64,000 nt of DNA from Borrelia turicatae 91E135. GTDB lineage: Bacteria; Spirochaetota; Spirochaetia; Borreliales; Borreliaceae. The notes beneath the pieces are model-generated. The model had not been told where the DNA came from, searched no databases, and saw only the letters and a program-made list of their open reading frames with translations. Positions 36,495-49,169 of the stretch are shown one piece after another (within the stretch, counting starts at the first letter, position 1; the number at the start of each line of letters is the position of its first letter). A program made the translations under genes and the position numbers. Where the stretch lies: NCBI RefSeq assembly GCF_000012085.2, contig NC_008710.1:682001-746000 (forward strand), given 5' to 3'.

Positions 36495-38075
36495 ATGCAA
36501 GACATATTAATTTTAGATAAAGTTACTAAGCGATATGGTGATTTTATTGCTAATGATAATATTTGTATAAGATTTAAAAAGGGAGAAATACATGCAATTC
36601 TTGGTGAAAATGGTGCTGGCAAAACCACTTTAATGAAAACTATTTATGGAATTCACAAGCCCGATAGCGGGCAGATTTTTTTAAGAGGACATGAACTAAA
36701 ACTTAAAGATTCAAGCGAATCTATTCGAAGTGGTATTGGGATGGTTTTTCAACATTTTATGTTAATTCCAAAATTTACGGCTGTACAAAATATTATTTTA
36801 GGATATGAAGATTCAAAATTTGGATTTATTAATTATGATCATGCAAAGAGGAGGATACTTAAACTTTCGGAAAGATATGGTTTGAAAATAGATACTGATA
36901 AGCCGATTGAGAATTTAAGTGTTGGGATGGGACAAAAAGTAGAAATACTCAAAGTTCTCTATAGAAATGCAGATATTATTATTTTTGATGAACCTACAGC
37001 AGTACTTACACCTAATGAGATTGATGAATTTATGAATGTTTTAAAAATATTGGCTGTAGAGGGGCATACTGTAATACTTATTACACATAAAATAAAAGAA
37101 ATAAAGGCTGTGGCACAAAGGTGTACAATTATGCGTCTTGGGAAAGTAATTGGGACTTTTGATATTACTAAAACCGATGAGGGAATGCTTACTAAATTAA
37201 TGATAGGCAAAGAAACCTCTCTTGATATCTCCAAGAGGCAGATTGTTGATCACACAAACATTCTTGAGATTAGAGATTTAAGTGTTAAAGATGAACGGGG
37301 TGTTTTTAAAGTTAAGAATATTAGTTTGAATCTTAGAGAAGGTGAAATTTTTGGGATAGCTGGAGTTGAAGGCAGCGGTCAAGAAGAATTAGTCGAAGCA
37401 ATTCTTGGAGTTAGAGATATCTTTAGCGGAGATATAATTAAGAAAGTTGATGGCAAATTTGAATCAATCAAGGGTCTTAGTGTTAAACAAATAATAGATA
37501 GGAAAATAGGCCATATTCCATCTGATAGACAAAAGCATGGTCTTATTTTAGACTTTAACATTTTGCAAAATATTGGAATTAAAAGTTTTGATGATGTTAA
37601 TTATTTAAAAATGAAGAGTAGTGGTATAGGTAATGATAAATTAAAGGTTAAGTTTTTAAATACTGTTAAAAAACAGTTTGTTAATTTTAATTTAATTCTT
37701 CTTAAGAAAATAAGTGAACAACTTGCAGCTTCATTTGATATTACACCGAGAGATATTTTGAGCAAAGTTAAAAATTTATCTGGAGGTAATCAACAAAAGG
37801 TCGTTGTTGCACGTGAAATTAATTTGAAACCTGAGGTTCTCTTGGCAGTTCAACCCACAAGGGGACTTGATGTGGGTGCTATTGAAAATATTTATAAAAA
37901 ATTTTTAGCGCAAAGGGATGAAGGTATGACAGTTCTTCTTGTATCTCTTGAGCTTGATGAGCTTATGAGTGTTTGTGATAGAATAGCTGTAATGTACAAT
38001 GGTGGAATCGTTGGTGTTTTAGAGCATAATTTTGATGTTGGTGTTATTGGAAAAATGATGATGGGTATAGTTTGA
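36495..38075 (+). CDS. ABC transporter with two ATPase domains, nucleoside/simple-sugar type
   Basis: This is the ATP-binding subunit of an importer for nucleosides or simple sugars (the MglA/RbsA/YufO class). The product of about 526 residues contains two ABC domains. The first has GENGAGKTT and LSVGMGQKVEIL; the second has the degenerate Walker A GVEGSGQEE and LSGGNQQKVVVARE, as usual in this class. I chose the ATG at 36495; a TTG at 36474 is in frame. It overlaps no gene and is followed directly by two permease genes. In Borrelia the substrate is thought likely to be nucleosides; the binding protein is not encoded here. Confidence 0.9.
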   Translation: MQDILILDKVTKRYGDFIANDNICIRFKKGEIHAILGENGAGKTTLMKTIYGIHKPDSGQIFLRGHELKLKDSSESIRSGIGMVFQHFMLIPKFTAVQNIILGYEDSKFGFINYDHAKRRILKLSERYGLKIDTDKPIENLSVGMGQKVEILKVLYRNADIIIFDEPTAVLTPNEIDEFMNVLKILAVEGHTVILITHKIKEIKAVAQRCTIMRLGKVIGTFDITKTDEGMLTKLMIGKETSLDISKRQIVDHTNILEIRDLSVKDERGVFKVKNISLNLREGEIFGIAGVEGSGQEELVEAILGVRDIFSGDIIKKVDGKFESIKGLSVKQIIDRKIGHIPSDRQKHGLILDFNILQNIGIKSFDDVNYLKMKSSGIGNDKLKVKFLNTVKKQFVNFNLILLKKISEQLAASFDITPRDILSKVKNLSGGNQQKVVVAREINLKPEVLLAVQPTRGLDVGAIENIYKKFLAQRDEGMTVLLVSLELDELMSVCDRIAVMYNGGIVGVLEHNFDVGVIGKMMMGIV

Positions 38076-39227
38076 ATGAAGGTTGATAACTATAAATATA
38101 AAGAGGCAATTGCAGTATTTTTAAATTCATCGATATTTATTAATTTTTTTGCATTTTTTTTGGGGATTTTAATTCTTGGGTTAATAGTATTAATTCTTGG
38201 GTATTCTCCTTTGAGAATGTACTATATAATGATAGAGGTTATATTTTCTTCTCCTAAACATTTTGCGTATATTGTAAGCTATGCCACGCCATTGATTTTT
38301 ACAGGTCTTTCGATTGGCATCGCTTTAAGAGTGGGACTTTTTAATATTGGTGTTGAGAGTCAATTTATGCTTGGTTCAATTTCAGCTTTAATAGCTGGAA
38401 TTTTTTTGGATTTCCCTCCTGTATTGCATGTAATTTGCATTTTCCTTTTTGCATCTTTAGCGTCAGGAATTTTAGGTGTTTTAATTGGATATTTAAAGAT
38501 TAAATTTAACATAAATGAAGTAATTTCAGGGATAATGTTTAATTGGATTTTATTTCATTTAAATAATATAATCATAGATTTGCCCGCTATTAAAAAGGAT
38601 AATAGTGATTTATCTAAGCCTATTCGAGAAAGCGCTTTTATTGATTTTTTTGGTTCTTGGAAACTTTCATCTGAGGGACTTGCTTATAGAGCAAAACATC
38701 CATTTATTAATGATTTATTAAAGGCCCCTCTTAATTTTGGGATAATTATTGGGATAATTATTGCTATTTTAATGTGGTTTTTATTGAATAAGACGATGCT
38801 TGGGTTTAAAATAAGCTCTGTTGGACGTAATATTGTCGCTTCTTATCGTGTGGGAATTGATATTAAAAAAATTTTGATGTTTACTATGTTTCTTGCAGGT
38901 GCGTTTGCGGGACTTGCGGGTGCTATACAGGTTATGGGTGTTAATAAGGCAATATTTAAGCTTACTTATATGGAAGGAACAGGTCTTAATGGTATAGCTG
39001 TTGCTTTGATAGGAAATAATTCCCCAATAGGAATAATATTTTCAAGTACTTTATTCTCAATTTTATTTTATGGTAGTAGCAGAGTGCAAAGTTTAATGGG
39101 TTTGTCATCTTCAATTGTGTCTTTGATGATAGGGATAGTGGTGATTATGATTTCTGCTAGCCATTTTTTAAATAAGATGTTTTTGAGAGGTATAAAAAGT
39201 GTCAAACGCACTAATATTTCTAATTAG
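38076..39227 (+). CDS. ABC transporter permease, nucleoside/simple-sugar type (first)
   Basis: The 383-residue product has eight to ten membrane helices and the BPD_transp_2 signature region (GVNKAIFKLTYMEGTGLNGIAVALIG). It starts immediately after the ATPase gene and overlaps the second permease by 29 bases. The two permeases should form a heterodimer. It resembles the YufP/RbsC group. Confidence 0.9.
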   Translation: MKVDNYKYKEAIAVFLNSSIFINFFAFFLGILILGLIVLILGYSPLRMYYIMIEVIFSSPKHFAYIVSYATPLIFTGLSIGIALRVGLFNIGVESQFMLGSISALIAGIFLDFPPVLHVICIFLFASLASGILGVLIGYLKIKFNINEVISGIMFNWILFHLNNIIIDLPAIKKDNSDLSKPIRESAFIDFFGSWKLSSEGLAYRAKHPFINDLLKAPLNFGIIIGIIIAILMWFLLNKTMLGFKISSVGRNIVASYRVGIDIKKILMFTMFLAGAFAGLAGAIQVMGVNKAIFKLTYMEGTGLNGIAVALIGNNSPIGIIFSSTLFSILFYGSSRVQSLMGLSSSIVSLMIGIVVIMISASHFLNKMFLRGIKSVKRTNISN

Positions 39228-40125
39228 TGAAACGCTCATAAATTCTCAGACCTTAATTTTGGCTGGTCTTGGAGGACTTATAAGTGAGAGATGTGGAATA
39301 ATCAATATTGGTCTTGAGGGCACAATGGCTCTTGGGGCATTTGTTGGTGCTACAGTTGCATATTGTTATGGTAGTCCGTTATTTGCAATTTTTGCGGGGG
39401 GGCTTTCAGGGCTTGTTCTTTCAATTCTTCATGCTATTTTTACTGTTTTTCTTAAATCAGATCAGATAATAACTGGGATGGCTATTAATTTTTTAGGACC
39501 ATCTGTCGCGATGTTGTTTGGAACTTTTATTTTTGGTTCTGCTTCAACTCCTCCAATAGATATTAAGTTGCCCATACTTTTTGACGGAGTTTTGGATAAA
39601 AGGTCTCTTGTATTTCAGATTTTTGGTAAGAGATATTCACTCTATATTGCAATAATATGTGTTGTACTTTTTCATGTTATGTTTAAATATACTAAAATTG
39701 GACTTAGGATTAAGGCTAGTGGTGAGGAACCAGAAGTTTTAGAATCTCTTGGAGTTAATGTATTTATGATTAGGTTTTTTTGTGTCCTTCTAAGTGGCTT
39801 ATTTGCGGGGATTGCTGGAGCAGTTCTCTCTACTGTGATTGCTTCAAGTTATATGCAAGGAATTATTGGTGGCCAAGGTTTTATTGCCATTGTTATGGTG
39901 ATTTTTGGGAATTGGCAACCTTTTGGAATTTTGATGGGTAGCTTTTTGTTTTCTTTTATAAGAACTTTAGTTGTTATGATGTCCCAAGTTTCTTTTTTGT
40001 CTTTAATAATTCCTCTTAAAATATTAATCATTTTACCTTATGTTGTAGTGATTTTGAGTCTTATGTTTTTTTCAAAAAGGAATTATGTCCCTAAAGCTTT
40101 AGGTTTACCTTATAAAAAAGATTGA
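39199..40125 (+). CDS. ABC transporter permease, nucleoside/simple-sugar type (second)
   Basis: The 308-residue product has about eight to ten membrane helices and the motifs GLGGLISERCGIINIGLEG and GGQGFIAIVMVIFGNW, typical of the YufQ group. The start is a GTG at 39199 with GAGAGG upstream, inside the end of the first permease gene. It completes the transporter. A binding protein of the BmpA-D type would be needed and lies outside the window. Confidence 0.9.
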   Translation: MSNALIFLISETLINSQTLILAGLGGLISERCGIINIGLEGTMALGAFVGATVAYCYGSPLFAIFAGGLSGLVLSILHAIFTVFLKSDQIITGMAINFLGPSVAMLFGTFIFGSASTPPIDIKLPILFDGVLDKRSLVFQIFGKRYSLYIAIICVVLFHVMFKYTKIGLRIKASGEEPEVLESLGVNVFMIRFFCVLLSGLFAGIAGAVLSTVIASSYMQGIIGGQGFIAIVMVIFGNWQPFGILMGSFLFSFIRTLVVMMSQVSFLSLIIPLKILIILPYVVVILSLMFFSKRNYVPKALGLPYKKD

Positions 40126-40276
40126 TTTTTATGTTTATTTCTTTTAATATACAGGTGGAATTATTTAGGGTTTATTTGAGAATTATATTTTTTGATATAA
40201 AGTTATGAGAGGTATCTACTTAATTCTTATGTTTGTTAAATTAATTAAGTGAGTGATTAATTTACGAGGTAGTTTT

Positions 40277-42502
40277 ATGTTAAAAATTAAGCACAGGTTT
40301 ATTGGTTTTTTATTTTTATGTTTGTTGATAACCATATTGTTTTTTTCTTTAATTTTTAAGTTTGTTTTGAGTAGTTATTTAGAACGTTATTATAAACAAC
40401 TTACAAGAGCTCAAATAAGACGAGCCGCTTTTGCTGTGCAGGCTTTGTTAGATACATTTTATATCATAATTGATGGTGCAAGTTCTAATTTAGCTCTTGA
40501 GACTATGAGTGAATATTCGTTTATTAAAAATGGTGGGCATATTTTTTCAGAGGTTGAATTAGACAGACTTAGAGAGAATTCTAAAATAGTTCTTGATGCT
40601 GTAAAAGGGAATAGAAAATATCGAAATCGGGTATATGAGATATTGTTCAATTTAAAGCTTGATACTTTTTATGAAGAATTTGCATTTCTTGATTTTGAAG
40701 GTAAAATAATTGTTTCTACGAGACATGCCAATAATATAGATTTTGGTCAGTCTGAGTCAAATACTGAGTATTTTAAAAACTCTGTAAAAGAATATAAAAA
40801 AAGTGAATTAAATTTTGTTGGTTGGTATCCTGGTCTTACTGAAGGGATAACGGGAGAAGTTGCTATTAGATCTCACTATAAAGATAAAAAAGCTTCTGCC
40901 ATAGTTGTTCCTGTATATTCAGCAGAAGATAAAGTGTTTCTTGGCTATTTGGTAGGTTATTTACTTGATGATGTGATAAGAGATAAGTTAGATAGATCTA
41001 GATTTGGTTTTTATAATAGAGGAAATTTATTCTATTTAGATCCATACAATAATCTTGTTAATCCTTTAATAGAATATAATGAGAGCTCTAAAGTTAGTGA
41101 TAAATTTGTTAGTATTTTAAAGAATGCATTGTCCAAACCCCCTATGCAACCTCTTGTACCAGGCCAGATACCAGTTTATCAGATTGAGAGAGCGTATTTT
41201 CCTGAGATGAAGTTGTATAATTATTATGCCATATTGCCTATTAGTAGTGAACTTGGAGATAATAGTGGAATTCTTGTTGCCAGAATTCCTTATGAAGATA
41301 TTTATGGGGTCATTTACAGTTTGGCTTTTAAATTTATTGTATGTGCTATTTTAGGCATTATTATATTGGTTGTTATTCTTTCAGTGAGGTTAGAGACAGT
41401 TATTAGCTTTAGGTTGAATTTGGTTAGAAATTTGGTAAAGGAAATAGTTCAAGGAAATTTAGATAAAGATTATGTTATTAATGATAAGTATGATGATGAG
41501 CTTGGTTCATTGGGCTTACAAATTGTTAAAATGAGAGATGCTATTGCAGATGCTATTGCAAGTGTTCTTAAGAACATTAGTTATGTTAATAAGGCAAGTG
41601 TTGAAGTTGTTAATTCAAGTCAGAATTTAAGTTCTAGTGCATTACAGCAAGCTTCAACACTTGAAGAAATGTCAGCTAACATTGAACAGATATCATCTGG
41701 AGTTGAGATGAGTGTGAATCATTCCCGAGAAACAGAACGAATTGCCTTAATTACTAATGAGAATGCTCAAATAGGGGGTAAGGCTGTTGAAGAATCTGTT
41801 GTGGCTATGCAGTCTATTGTTGAGAAAGTCAGTGTTATTGAAGAGATAGCTAGAAAAACCAATTTGCTTGCTTTAAATGCGGCTATTGAGGCTGCAAGAG
41901 CTGGGGATGAAGGCAAGGGGTTTGCTGTTGTAGCAAGTGAAATTAGAAAACTTGCTGATCTTAGCAAGGAATCTGCACTTGAAATTGGTGAATTAGTTGA
42001 AGAGAATTCTAGATTGGCAACGGAAGCTGGGTTGATATTTAAGGATATGTTACCTGAAATAGAAAAGACTACCAATCTTGTGAAGAAGATTTTTGAGGGA
42101 AGCTATAAGCAAAATGATCAAATTATACAGTTTAAAGAAGCTCTTGATCAGGTTGGAGAAGTAGTTCAAGCTTCAGCATCGAGCAGTGAAGAGCTTTCAA
42201 GTATGGCTGATAGGATGCTTGAAAAGGCTAAAGAGCTCAAACAAGTAATATCTTTTTTCAAAGTTAAAGATTTTGAGGTTGATGCTTTTGATAAACTTAA
42301 TTCGGGTGATGATGTTTTGATGACTGGAGATCTTACTTCTTTGAATATGGAGAGTAATTCATCTTTAGGAGATAGTCAAGATGATATACATGGTGATTCA
42401 AAGGTAAGTTATGAGTCTATTAATAAGAGGGTAGATCCTAAGAAAGCCATTGATGTTGTCGATAAAGATTTGGATTTTGATGAGGACTTTTCAGATTTTT
42501 AG
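40277..42502 (+). CDS. Methyl-accepting chemotaxis protein (Mcp4-like)
   Basis: This is a transmembrane receptor feeding the CheA array. The 741-residue product has an N-terminal helix, a large periplasmic sensor domain (about 30-335), a second helix (about 355-380), a HAMP region and the cytoplasmic signalling coil with the hairpin tip [25 protein letters not shown] low-complexity acidic tail of about 80 residues follows. I chose the ATG at 40277 (GAGG eight bases upstream); a GTG at 40253 is in frame. The ligand is unknown. Confidence 0.93.
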   Translation: MLKIKHRFIGFLFLCLLITILFFSLIFKFVLSSYLERYYKQLTRAQIRRAAFAVQALLDTFYIIIDGASSNLALETMSEYSFIKNGGHIFSEVELDRLRENSKIVLDAVKGNRKYRNRVYEILFNLKLDTFYEEFAFLDFEGKIIVSTRHANNIDFGQSESNTEYFKNSVKEYKKSELNFVGWYPGLTEGITGEVAIRSHYKDKKASAIVVPVYSAEDKVFLGYLVGYLLDDVIRDKLDRSRFGFYNRGNLFYLDPYNNLVNPLIEYNESSKVSDKFVSILKNALSKPPMQPLVPGQIPVYQIERAYFPEMKLYNYYAILPISSELGDNSGILVARIPYEDIYGVIYSLAFKFIVCAILGIIILVVILSVRLETVISFRLNLVRNLVKEIVQGNLDKDYVINDKYDDELGSLGLQIVKMRDAIADAIASVLKNISYVNKASVEVVNSSQNLSSSALQQASTLEEMSANIEQISSGVEMSVNHSRETERIALITNENAQIGGKAVEESVVAMQSIVEKVSVIEEIARKTNLLALNAAIEAARAGDEGKGFAVVASEIRKLADLSKESALEIGELVEENSRLATEAGLIFKDMLPEIEKTTNLVKKIFEGSYKQNDQIIQFKEALDQVGEVVQASASSSEELSSMADRMLEKAKELKQVISFFKVKDFEVDAFDKLNSGDDVLMTGDLTSLNMESNSSLGDSQDDIHGDSKVSYESINKRVDPKKAIDVVDKDLDFDEDFSDF

Positions 42503-42531
42503 AATTTATTTTTGTAAGAGGTGATTAGCGT

Positions 42532-44439
42532 ATGAAACTGAAGCTGAAAGTTAGGATATTACTTATTGTTAGTATTCTTATAGCAATCTTTATTTCTATA
42601 TTGTTTTTCGTATTTGGGATGTCGATTAATTCTAGTTTAGTAGCTCAGCAGTTAGATCTTATGCAAAATCTTATTGGAAATGTCAAAAATTCTTTAACCC
42701 TTTATCTTTCTTCAATGGAAGAGAGAGTGAAAATTAACTCAATGTATTTAGATTCTTCATCTGTATTTGAATCCATTGCTAGAAGTAAGCCTAAGAGAAT
42801 AGAAGCTATTTTAGATCAAATTGAGATCTTGGTTAAAACGGGCAGAGGTAATAACCTGATGATAACCAATAAAAAAGGTGAAATAATATTTACTACTGCT
42901 GTCAAAGATAATAGTGATTATGGCATTTCTGTTGCAGATAAAGAATACTTTCTTAAGTTAAGGGGCACTAGTTCTATTTATAATTCTTCTGTGCTTTTGG
43001 CAGATTCTGGGTCTGTTGAAGAAGTTTTGATGAGGGATGTTTCTAAGATTAGGAATAAATCAGGACAAATTCCTTATTTATTAATAGGTATTCCTTTAAG
43101 AGATCATAATACCAGTGATGTTTTTGGTTATTTTATGATCTTTTATGCTATCGATTATCTTTATAATTCATTTAAAGGTATTAGTTTTGGAGCATTGGGC
43201 AGCGGTCGTACTATGGTATTTGACCAAACGGGGTCATTTCTTATTCACCATACTTGGTTGCCTGGTGATAACTTAGTTAATGTTAATCCTTACTATAGTA
43301 GTGTAGTTAAGAGTACTTCTGAGGATTTAATTCAAAAAAATCAAGAAATTAGCTTGAGGCGTTATGTTGACCTTCATGGGCAAGAATTTGTTGGGTTTGC
43401 TCAGAAAGTAAAATGCCATTTGTCTAATTTTTCGTTTATAGTATATCTAAGAGTTAATACTAATGATTTTTATTATATGACTAGACTTACCACTTTTATT
43501 TTGGGAATAAGTTTTGTAGTGACTTTAGTTATTCTTGGATTAGTTACTATTTATCTTGTAGGTAAACTCAGTGCTGTTTTAAATGGAATTTTAAGTTATT
43601 CTGGAAGACTTGCATCTGGGGATTTTACTGTTTCAAGTTATTCTTTAGAATGGAAAACGTTAGAACTTCATGGGTTATATGAAGATTTGGAGCTTTTAAG
43701 GTCTAATTTTTCATCTGTTGCCAGAGGGGTTATTGAAAACCTTGATTATCTTTATGAGAATGCAATTCAGATAGCAAATGCGAGTCAAAATTTAAGTTCT
43801 GGAGCAGTTGAACAAGCGTCTACATTAGAAGAAATGACAGCAAACATTGAGCAAATATCCCAAGGTGTTACTGAGAATACCGATAATGCTTCTACTACTG
43901 AGAGTATTGCTGTTAACACTAATGAGAAAACCAAGGAGGGACATGAATCTGTTACTAAAGCCATTGAGGCGATGGAGGTTATTACAGATAAAATAGGTGT
44001 TATTGATGAGATAACAAGGCAAACTAATTTACTTGCTCTAAATGCTTCTATTGAAGCTGCTAGAGTAGGGGATAAGGGTAAGGGATTCGAAGTTGTTGCT
44101 GCTGAGGTTAGAAAGCTTGCTGATCAAAGCAAGGAGTCTGCTAGAGAAATTATTGATATTGCACATAAAAGTTTGACTGTGGCAAGTAAAGCAGGTAATA
44201 ATTTTGAGCAGATTGTTCCTGGAATGGAAAAAACGGCTGGACTTGTTAAGAATATTACTCGTGAAAGTTATAACCAAAGTAATCAAATTGGACAATTTAA
44301 GAATGCAATAGAACAAGTTAGTCAATTGGTTCAAACAACAGCATCAAGTAGTGAGGAACTTTCAGCAATGTCTGAGAGAATGTTAGATAGTGTTAAACAT
44401 TTAAAGGAATCAGTAGATTACTTTAAGATTGATAAGTAA
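42532..44439 (+). CDS. Methyl-accepting chemotaxis protein (Mcp5-like)
   Basis: This is a second receptor, 635 residues, 29 bases downstream of the first. It has an N-terminal helix, a periplasmic domain of the dCache type (about 35-310), a second helix (about 325-345), HAMP and a signalling domain with tip [24 protein letters not shown]. It lacks the long acidic tail of the first receptor. Sequence similarity in the signalling halves, but not in the sensor halves, indicates different ligands for the two receptors. Confidence 0.93.
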   Translation: MKLKLKVRILLIVSILIAIFISILFFVFGMSINSSLVAQQLDLMQNLIGNVKNSLTLYLSSMEERVKINSMYLDSSSVFESIARSKPKRIEAILDQIEILVKTGRGNNLMITNKKGEIIFTTAVKDNSDYGISVADKEYFLKLRGTSSIYNSSVLLADSGSVEEVLMRDVSKIRNKSGQIPYLLIGIPLRDHNTSDVFGYFMIFYAIDYLYNSFKGISFGALGSGRTMVFDQTGSFLIHHTWLPGDNLVNVNPYYSSVVKSTSEDLIQKNQEISLRRYVDLHGQEFVGFAQKVKCHLSNFSFIVYLRVNTNDFYYMTRLTTFILGISFVVTLVILGLVTIYLVGKLSAVLNGILSYSGRLASGDFTVSSYSLEWKTLELHGLYEDLELLRSNFSSVARGVIENLDYLYENAIQIANASQNLSSGAVEQASTLEEMTANIEQISQGVTENTDNASTTESIAVNTNEKTKEGHESVTKAIEAMEVITDKIGVIDEITRQTNLLALNASIEAARVGDKGKGFEVVAAEVRKLADQSKESAREIIDIAHKSLTVASKAGNNFEQIVPGMEKTAGLVKNITRESYNQSNQIGQFKNAIEQVSQLVQTTASSSEELSAMSERMLDSVKHLKESVDYFKIDK

Positions 44440-44440
44440 T

Positions 44441-44469
44441 TTATAGGGATAATTTAAATATCCCTATAA
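44441..44469. terminator. Candidate bidirectional terminator between mcp5 and mnmA
   Basis: TTATAGGGATA and TATCCCTATAA form a perfect 11-bp stem with a seven-base loop, two bases after the mcp5 stop codon. The downstream T-run is weak on both strands, so it may work by itself or with other factors. Confidence 0.65.
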
Positions 44470-44494
44470 GTAATGATTTTAAAAATATATAATA

Positions 44495-45559
44495 TTATGT
44501 TAGTGTTTTAAGGATTTTAGCTCCGCCTAAGCATTCATCTTCTTGATAAAATATGCAAAATTGTCCCGGTGAAATTCCGTAATCTTTTTCCTCTAGATCA
44601 ACTTTTATAATATCATTTTTTAACATTTCTATTTTGCATTTTATTTTTTTTTCTCCATGTCTTATTTTGGCACTTAAGTCCCCATTGTTTAATGGCTTGT
44701 TTATCCAGTTTGTTTTGTGAACTAAAAATTGTTGCTTCCCTTGTTTCAGGTAATTTATACTGTTTGAGATATAAATGATGTTATTTTGAATATCCTTTTC
44801 TGTGACAAACCATGGGCCATGACTGAGTTTGATACCTTTTCTTTGTCCAATTGTAAAAAACCAATATCCATTATGTGTTCCAAGTATTTTGCCTGTTTCT
44901 TGTTCGATGATATTACCTTTAAGTTCCCCTAAATGATATTTTATAAATTCATCATATTTGATTTTGCCAAGAAAACAGATTCCCTGACTGTCTTTTCTGT
45001 TTTTATTGGGCAAATCTATTTTTTGTGCTATTTGTCTTATTTCAGTTTTTAATAGGTCTCCTAATGGAAAATGCAGTTTTGATATTTGTTTTCTAGAGAG
45101 ATGAGACAGAAAATAGCTTTGATCTTTTATTTTATCTTTGGCTTGTTTAAGTATGTAGTGATCATTTTTGTTTTCTATTTTGGCGTAGTGTCCTGTGACA
45201 ATTAAATCATAATGTTCGTTTATCTTGTCAAAGAATGCCCCAAATTTTATTCTTTGATTACAAAATATATCTGGACTTGGGGTATTACCAATTTTTAATT
45301 CTTCGATAGCATAAGTTACTACTCTCTTGTAATACTCATCTTGTAAGCTGATGATTTCATATGGTACATTAAATTTTTTACACACAGCCTCTACATAATT
45401 AATATCTTCTTTCCAAGGGCACTCTCCTATGTAGGAAAGTTCGTCTTCAAGCCAAATTTTTAGATAATAACACTTTATATTTTTATATCCTTTTTGTATC
45501 ATTATATAAAGAGCCACAGAGCTGTCTACTCCACCAGATAGAAGTACTGCTATTTGCAT
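44495..45559 (-). CDS. mnmA: tRNA 2-thiouridylase MnmA
   Basis: MnmA adds sulfur to U34 of Lys, Glu and Gln tRNAs. The 354-residue product has the PP-loop SGGVDSS (residues 8-14), the two catalytic-type cysteines in [11 protein letters not shown] and SQGICFLGK, and the conserved GQRKGI. Length is normal. It is divergent from the mevalonate cluster. Its 3' end faces mcp5 across a hairpin. Confidence 0.96.
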   Translation of the reverse strand: MQIAVLLSGGVDSSVALYIMIQKGYKNIKCYYLKIWLEDELSYIGECPWKEDINYVEAVCKKFNVPYEIISLQDEYYKRVVTYAIEELKIGNTPSPDIFCNQRIKFGAFFDKINEHYDLIVTGHYAKIENKNDHYILKQAKDKIKDQSYFLSHLSRKQISKLHFPLGDLLKTEIRQIAQKIDLPNKNRKDSQGICFLGKIKYDEFIKYHLGELKGNIIEQETGKILGTHNGYWFFTIGQRKGIKLSHGPWFVTEKDIQNNIIYISNSINYLKQGKQQFLVHKTNWINKPLNNGDLSAKIRHGEKKIKCKIEMLKNDIIKVDLEEKDYGISPGQFCIFYQEDECLGGAKILKTLT

Positions 45560-45656
45560 AATTTGCTTCTCCTTTCATCATAGCATATTGAACTTTGATG
45601 TTTTTATGATCTATAGTATATTACTTGGTAATTATTTTTTTAATCGGGGGAAATTG

Positions 45657-46880
45657 ATGAAAGTAGGTATTAGTGATATTAGAGTTTTTTTGCCTTTAAA
45701 TTGTTTAAACTTACATGTTCTTTTAGACAATTCTTTATATAATTCTGATGAAAAATTTTTTAAGAAATTTAATAGAGCAATTGATGCAACCCTTCAGAAA
45801 GCATTTAGATTTACAAGTCCTAATGAAGACAGTGTTACAATGGCTAGCTCTGCTGTTAAGCTAATTTTTGATAATAATAATCTTGAGTTAGATAAAATGA
45901 GAGTATTTTTAGGTGGAACTGAGACGGGTGTAGATTATTCAAAGTCAATTTCATCTTATGTCTATGGAGCTTTGAAGTTAGCTGGTATTAATTTATCAAA
46001 TAATTTCTTAACTTTTCAGGTCCAACATGCATGTGCAGGTTCTGCACTTTCTTTGCACAGTGCTGCAAGTATTTTAAGTCATTCAGAGAAATTTGAATAT
46101 GGAATAGTATTTTCTAGTGATATCGCACATTATAGTAATCTTACTACAGCAGAGATTACTCAAGGGGCTGGAGCAACAGCAGTTCTTATTGAGCAAAATC
46201 CAAAAGTTGTATCTATTAATTTGTCTGAGTTTGGGGTTTATACTGATGATGTTGATGATTTTTTTAGACCATTTGGAAGTCTTGAGGCTAAGGTAAAAGG
46301 GCGTTATTCTATTGACTGCTATAATAAGGCAAATGAAGAGGCTTTAGCAAATTTTGCATATAAAAAAAATATGAGTATTAAGGATTTATTTTCTAAATAT
46401 AGGTTTATTTTACATGTACCTTTTGCACAAATGCCTATAGACTCAATGCATTATGTTTTAAAAAAATATTATAGTGAAGATGAATCTGAGCGAAATGCTT
46501 ATTTAGAATCAATAGACTTTTATGATTCTGTTGAAGCTTCTAAGGAAGTGGGAAATTTATATACAGGATCAATATTTTTATCTTTAATGTCTTATTTGAA
46601 GCGAGTATTTGCAAAAAAGGATATTAGTGGTGAGAAGATACTTTTTTGTTCTTATGGGTCTGGTAATATTATGGTTATTTATGAGCTTACAGTTGAAGAG
46701 AATGCTCATTGTGTTGTTAAGACCTGGGATATTGATAAAATGCTTTCAGTACGACATGATGCAAATTTTGATGAGTATAGGGATTTTTTTGAAAATAGGA
46801 TTGTTCCAGGTGAATCCCAAGGGTTTTATTTAAAAGAAATTAGAGAGGATGGATACCGGGTTTATGGGTATCGAGCCTAA
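45657..46880 (+). CDS. mvaS: Hydroxymethylglutaryl-CoA synthase
   Basis: This enzyme condenses acetyl-CoA with acetoacetyl-CoA to HMG-CoA, the first committed step of the mevalonate route. The 407-residue product has the catalytic Cys in [10 protein letters not shown], the His in HVPFAQMP and the CSYGSGN motif. I chose the ATG at 45657 ([18 protein letters not shown] upstream); an earlier in-frame start adds 23 unrelated residues. It is the first of six adjacent mevalonate pathway genes and overlaps fni by 32 bases. Confidence 0.95.
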   Translation: MKVGISDIRVFLPLNCLNLHVLLDNSLYNSDEKFFKKFNRAIDATLQKAFRFTSPNEDSVTMASSAVKLIFDNNNLELDKMRVFLGGTETGVDYSKSISSYVYGALKLAGINLSNNFLTFQVQHACAGSALSLHSAASILSHSEKFEYGIVFSSDIAHYSNLTTAEITQGAGATAVLIEQNPKVVSINLSEFGVYTDDVDDFFRPFGSLEAKVKGRYSIDCYNKANEEALANFAYKKNMSIKDLFSKYRFILHVPFAQMPIDSMHYVLKKYYSEDESERNAYLESIDFYDSVEASKEVGNLYTGSIFLSLMSYLKRVFAKKDISGEKILFCSYGSGNIMVIYELTVEENAHCVVKTWDIDKMLSVRHDANFDEYRDFFENRIVPGESQGFYLKEIREDGYRVYGYRA

Positions 46881-47928
46881 TATATTAAATAATAAAAAAC
46901 GACAAATTGAAATTTGTTTAGATAAAGAGGATGTTAGTAAAAGTGATAATCTTTTAAATTTTGTTAATTTAAAGCATGATGCACTTAGTGAGCTTGATTT
47001 TTGTGAGATAGATACGAGAGAGAGTATATTTGGCTATGATATTGCCATGCCCATTTTTATCTCATCAATGACAGGAGGCGTCAAAGAGGGTAATAAGCTG
47101 AATAAGTCTCTTGTTAAGATTGCAAATGATTTAAGAATTCCAATGAGTCTGGGATCCTTTAAGCTTATATTTAAATATCCTGAATATATTAAAGATTTTT
47201 ACTTAAGGAAGTATGCTCATAATATTCCTTTATTTTCAAATATTGGTGCTACTCAGTTAAGAGAATTTGGGATTTTTGAAATAATTGAAATGAATAAGAG
47301 ACTTGAGGTTGATGCCATAATTGTACATTTGAATTCAGGTCAAGAATTAATGAATTTAAGAGGCGAGAGAAGTTTTAGAGGAATTAAAGACTCAATTGCG
47401 AGGATTTGCTCTGTATCAAATATTCCAGTTATTGTTAAAGAAACGGGCTTTGGAATTTCTCCCGATTCTGTTATCAGCTTGCTAGATCTTGGGGTTTCTT
47501 ATGTTGATCTTGCTGGTAGTGGTGGAACTAACTGGGTTTTGGTTGAAGGAATTAAAGAGGAAAATTTGGATATTGCGTCTTGTTTTGCTAACTGGGGCAT
47601 ATCGTCGGTTTTAACATTACTTAGTATTAAAGATTTTTTTAAAGATAAAGTTTTTGCATCGGGAGGATATGAGACTGGAATGGATATTGCCAAAGGTATT
47701 GCGCTTGGGGCTAAGTTGGTAGGCATCGCAGCAGCCATTCTCAGGGCTTTTTATGCGGGAGGTGAGAATGCTTTATATAACCTTTTAAAAGGTTATGAAT
47801 ATGTTTTAAAGATGTCTATGCTTTTAAGTAATAGTAAGGATTTGGCACAGTTTAGGTTAAATAAATATTTTTTAAGTCATCCGTTGCCTTTTAATGTTAA
47901 GAGCTTTAAAGATTTTTATGAGACTTAG
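46849..47928 (+). CDS. fni: Type 2 isopentenyl-diphosphate isomerase
   Basis: This is the FMN- and NADPH-dependent enzyme that interconverts IPP and DMAPP. The 359-residue product shows [32 protein letters not shown] and a C-terminal [18 protein letters not shown], characteristic of Fni and different from type 1 isomerases. An alternative ATG is at 46864. It overlaps both neighbours, consistent with a single operon. Confidence 0.95.
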   Translation: MDTGFMGIEPNILNNKKRQIEICLDKEDVSKSDNLLNFVNLKHDALSELDFCEIDTRESIFGYDIAMPIFISSMTGGVKEGNKLNKSLVKIANDLRIPMSLGSFKLIFKYPEYIKDFYLRKYAHNIPLFSNIGATQLREFGIFEIIEMNKRLEVDAIIVHLNSGQELMNLRGERSFRGIKDSIARICSVSNIPVIVKETGFGISPDSVISLLDLGVSYVDLAGSGGTNWVLVEGIKEENLDIASCFANWGISSVLTLLSIKDFFKDKVFASGGYETGMDIAKGIALGAKLVGIAAAILRAFYAGGENALYNLLKGYEYVLKMSMLLSNSKDLAQFRLNKYFLSHPLPFNVKSFKDFYET

Positions 47929-49168
47929 TGAGAATTTTAGAAGTAAAAGTATTTTAGAGAAAAAACGAGAGATAAAGAGTCTTTTGAAATTGAATCTTTG
48001 TGATTTTTTTTATGATTCTGCTGATGAAGATTTTCTTTGTCACATGATAGAGAATTATGTTGGTTATTTATCCTTACCCATTGGTATTGTGAAGAATTTA
48101 AAGGTAAATGGCAAGTATTATACTGTACCTATTGCTACGGAAGAACCTTCAGTTATTGCCGCATTAAATTTTTCATCTAAGATTCTTGAGCATGCTAATT
48201 TAAGTTATTCTGTGGGTGAGGTGTTAGGCATTGCTCAAGTTTATATAAAGACAGATAAAGACTTAAGTGATATGTGTCTTGGTCTTTTTAAAAAGATTGA
48301 TCTTTGGTCTAAGCCTCTTTTGCATAATATGGAGCGTAGAGGTGGCGGATTTAGAAAACTTTCAACTAAGTTTATTAAGGAAATTGGTATTCAAAAATTA
48401 AATATCTATGTAGATGTTTGTGATGCTATGGGTTCAAATTTGCTAAATTCAGTAGCTGAGAGAGTGGCTCATCATATTACTTTAGAGTTTGGGTATGAGT
48501 GTGTTTTAAAAATTTTAAGTAATGATTCGAATGATTTTGCTATAAAAGCTAATTTTAAATTGAATGTTAATGATTTGCTTAAAGATAGTGAAGAATCTTT
48601 GGTTTTGGCTCAAAATATTTCACTTATTTCTAAGATAGGATTTTTTGAAGAGGACCGTGCTGTTACTAATAACAAAGGTATTATGAATGGCATAACAGGT
48701 TTATGTGTTGCTACACTTAATGATACAAGGGCTCTTGAGGCATGCATACATAAATTTGCTTCAAGAAGTGGTATATATTTACCTCTTAGTAAATTTTATA
48801 TTTCTGATGAAAATTTGATTGGAGAGATTGAATTGCCTTTACAGGTTGGTATTAAAGGTGGTTCGGCTGGTTCTCATGAAGCGGCTATATTGAGCTTTAA
48901 GATTATGGGGATTGATTGCAAAAAAGAGTTTATGGGTGTTCTCTCTTGTGTTGGCCTGGCAAGTAATTTTGCGGCTTTAAGAGCACTTGCTTTTGATGGA
49001 ATTCAGAGAGGACATATGAAGCTGCATGTTAATAAAATTTTATATCTTCTTGAAAGAGATTATAATATTTCTAGTGATGAGAGAGGAAAAATATTATTTA
49101 AAATGAGTGAGAGTGGAATTTATTCCCTTGATTTTGCTCTTAAAATTTTAGGAGATTTGAGAGCGTAG
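47918..49168 (+). CDS. mvaA: Hydroxymethylglutaryl-CoA reductase, class II
   Basis: This enzyme reduces HMG-CoA to mevalonate. The product of about 416 residues has the class II signatures [26 protein letters not shown] and [14 protein letters not shown] (the catalytic His lies in the last). I took the ATG at 47918; an in-frame ATG at 47894 overlaps fni further and lacks a ribosome binding site. It is one base upstream of mvaD. The cofactor, NADH or NADPH, cannot be told from the sequence by eye. Confidence 0.94.
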   Translation: MRLSENFRSKSILEKKREIKSLLKLNLCDFFYDSADEDFLCHMIENYVGYLSLPIGIVKNLKVNGKYYTVPIATEEPSVIAALNFSSKILEHANLSYSVGEVLGIAQVYIKTDKDLSDMCLGLFKKIDLWSKPLLHNMERRGGGFRKLSTKFIKEIGIQKLNIYVDVCDAMGSNLLNSVAERVAHHITLEFGYECVLKILSNDSNDFAIKANFKLNVNDLLKDSEESLVLAQNISLISKIGFFEEDRAVTNNKGIMNGITGLCVATLNDTRALEACIHKFASRSGIYLPLSKFYISDENLIGEIELPLQVGIKGGSAGSHEAAILSFKIMGIDCKKEFMGVLSCVGLASNFAALRALAFDGIQRGHMKLHVNKILYLLERDYNISSDERGKILFKMSESGIYSLDFALKILGDLRA

Positions 49169-49169
49169 T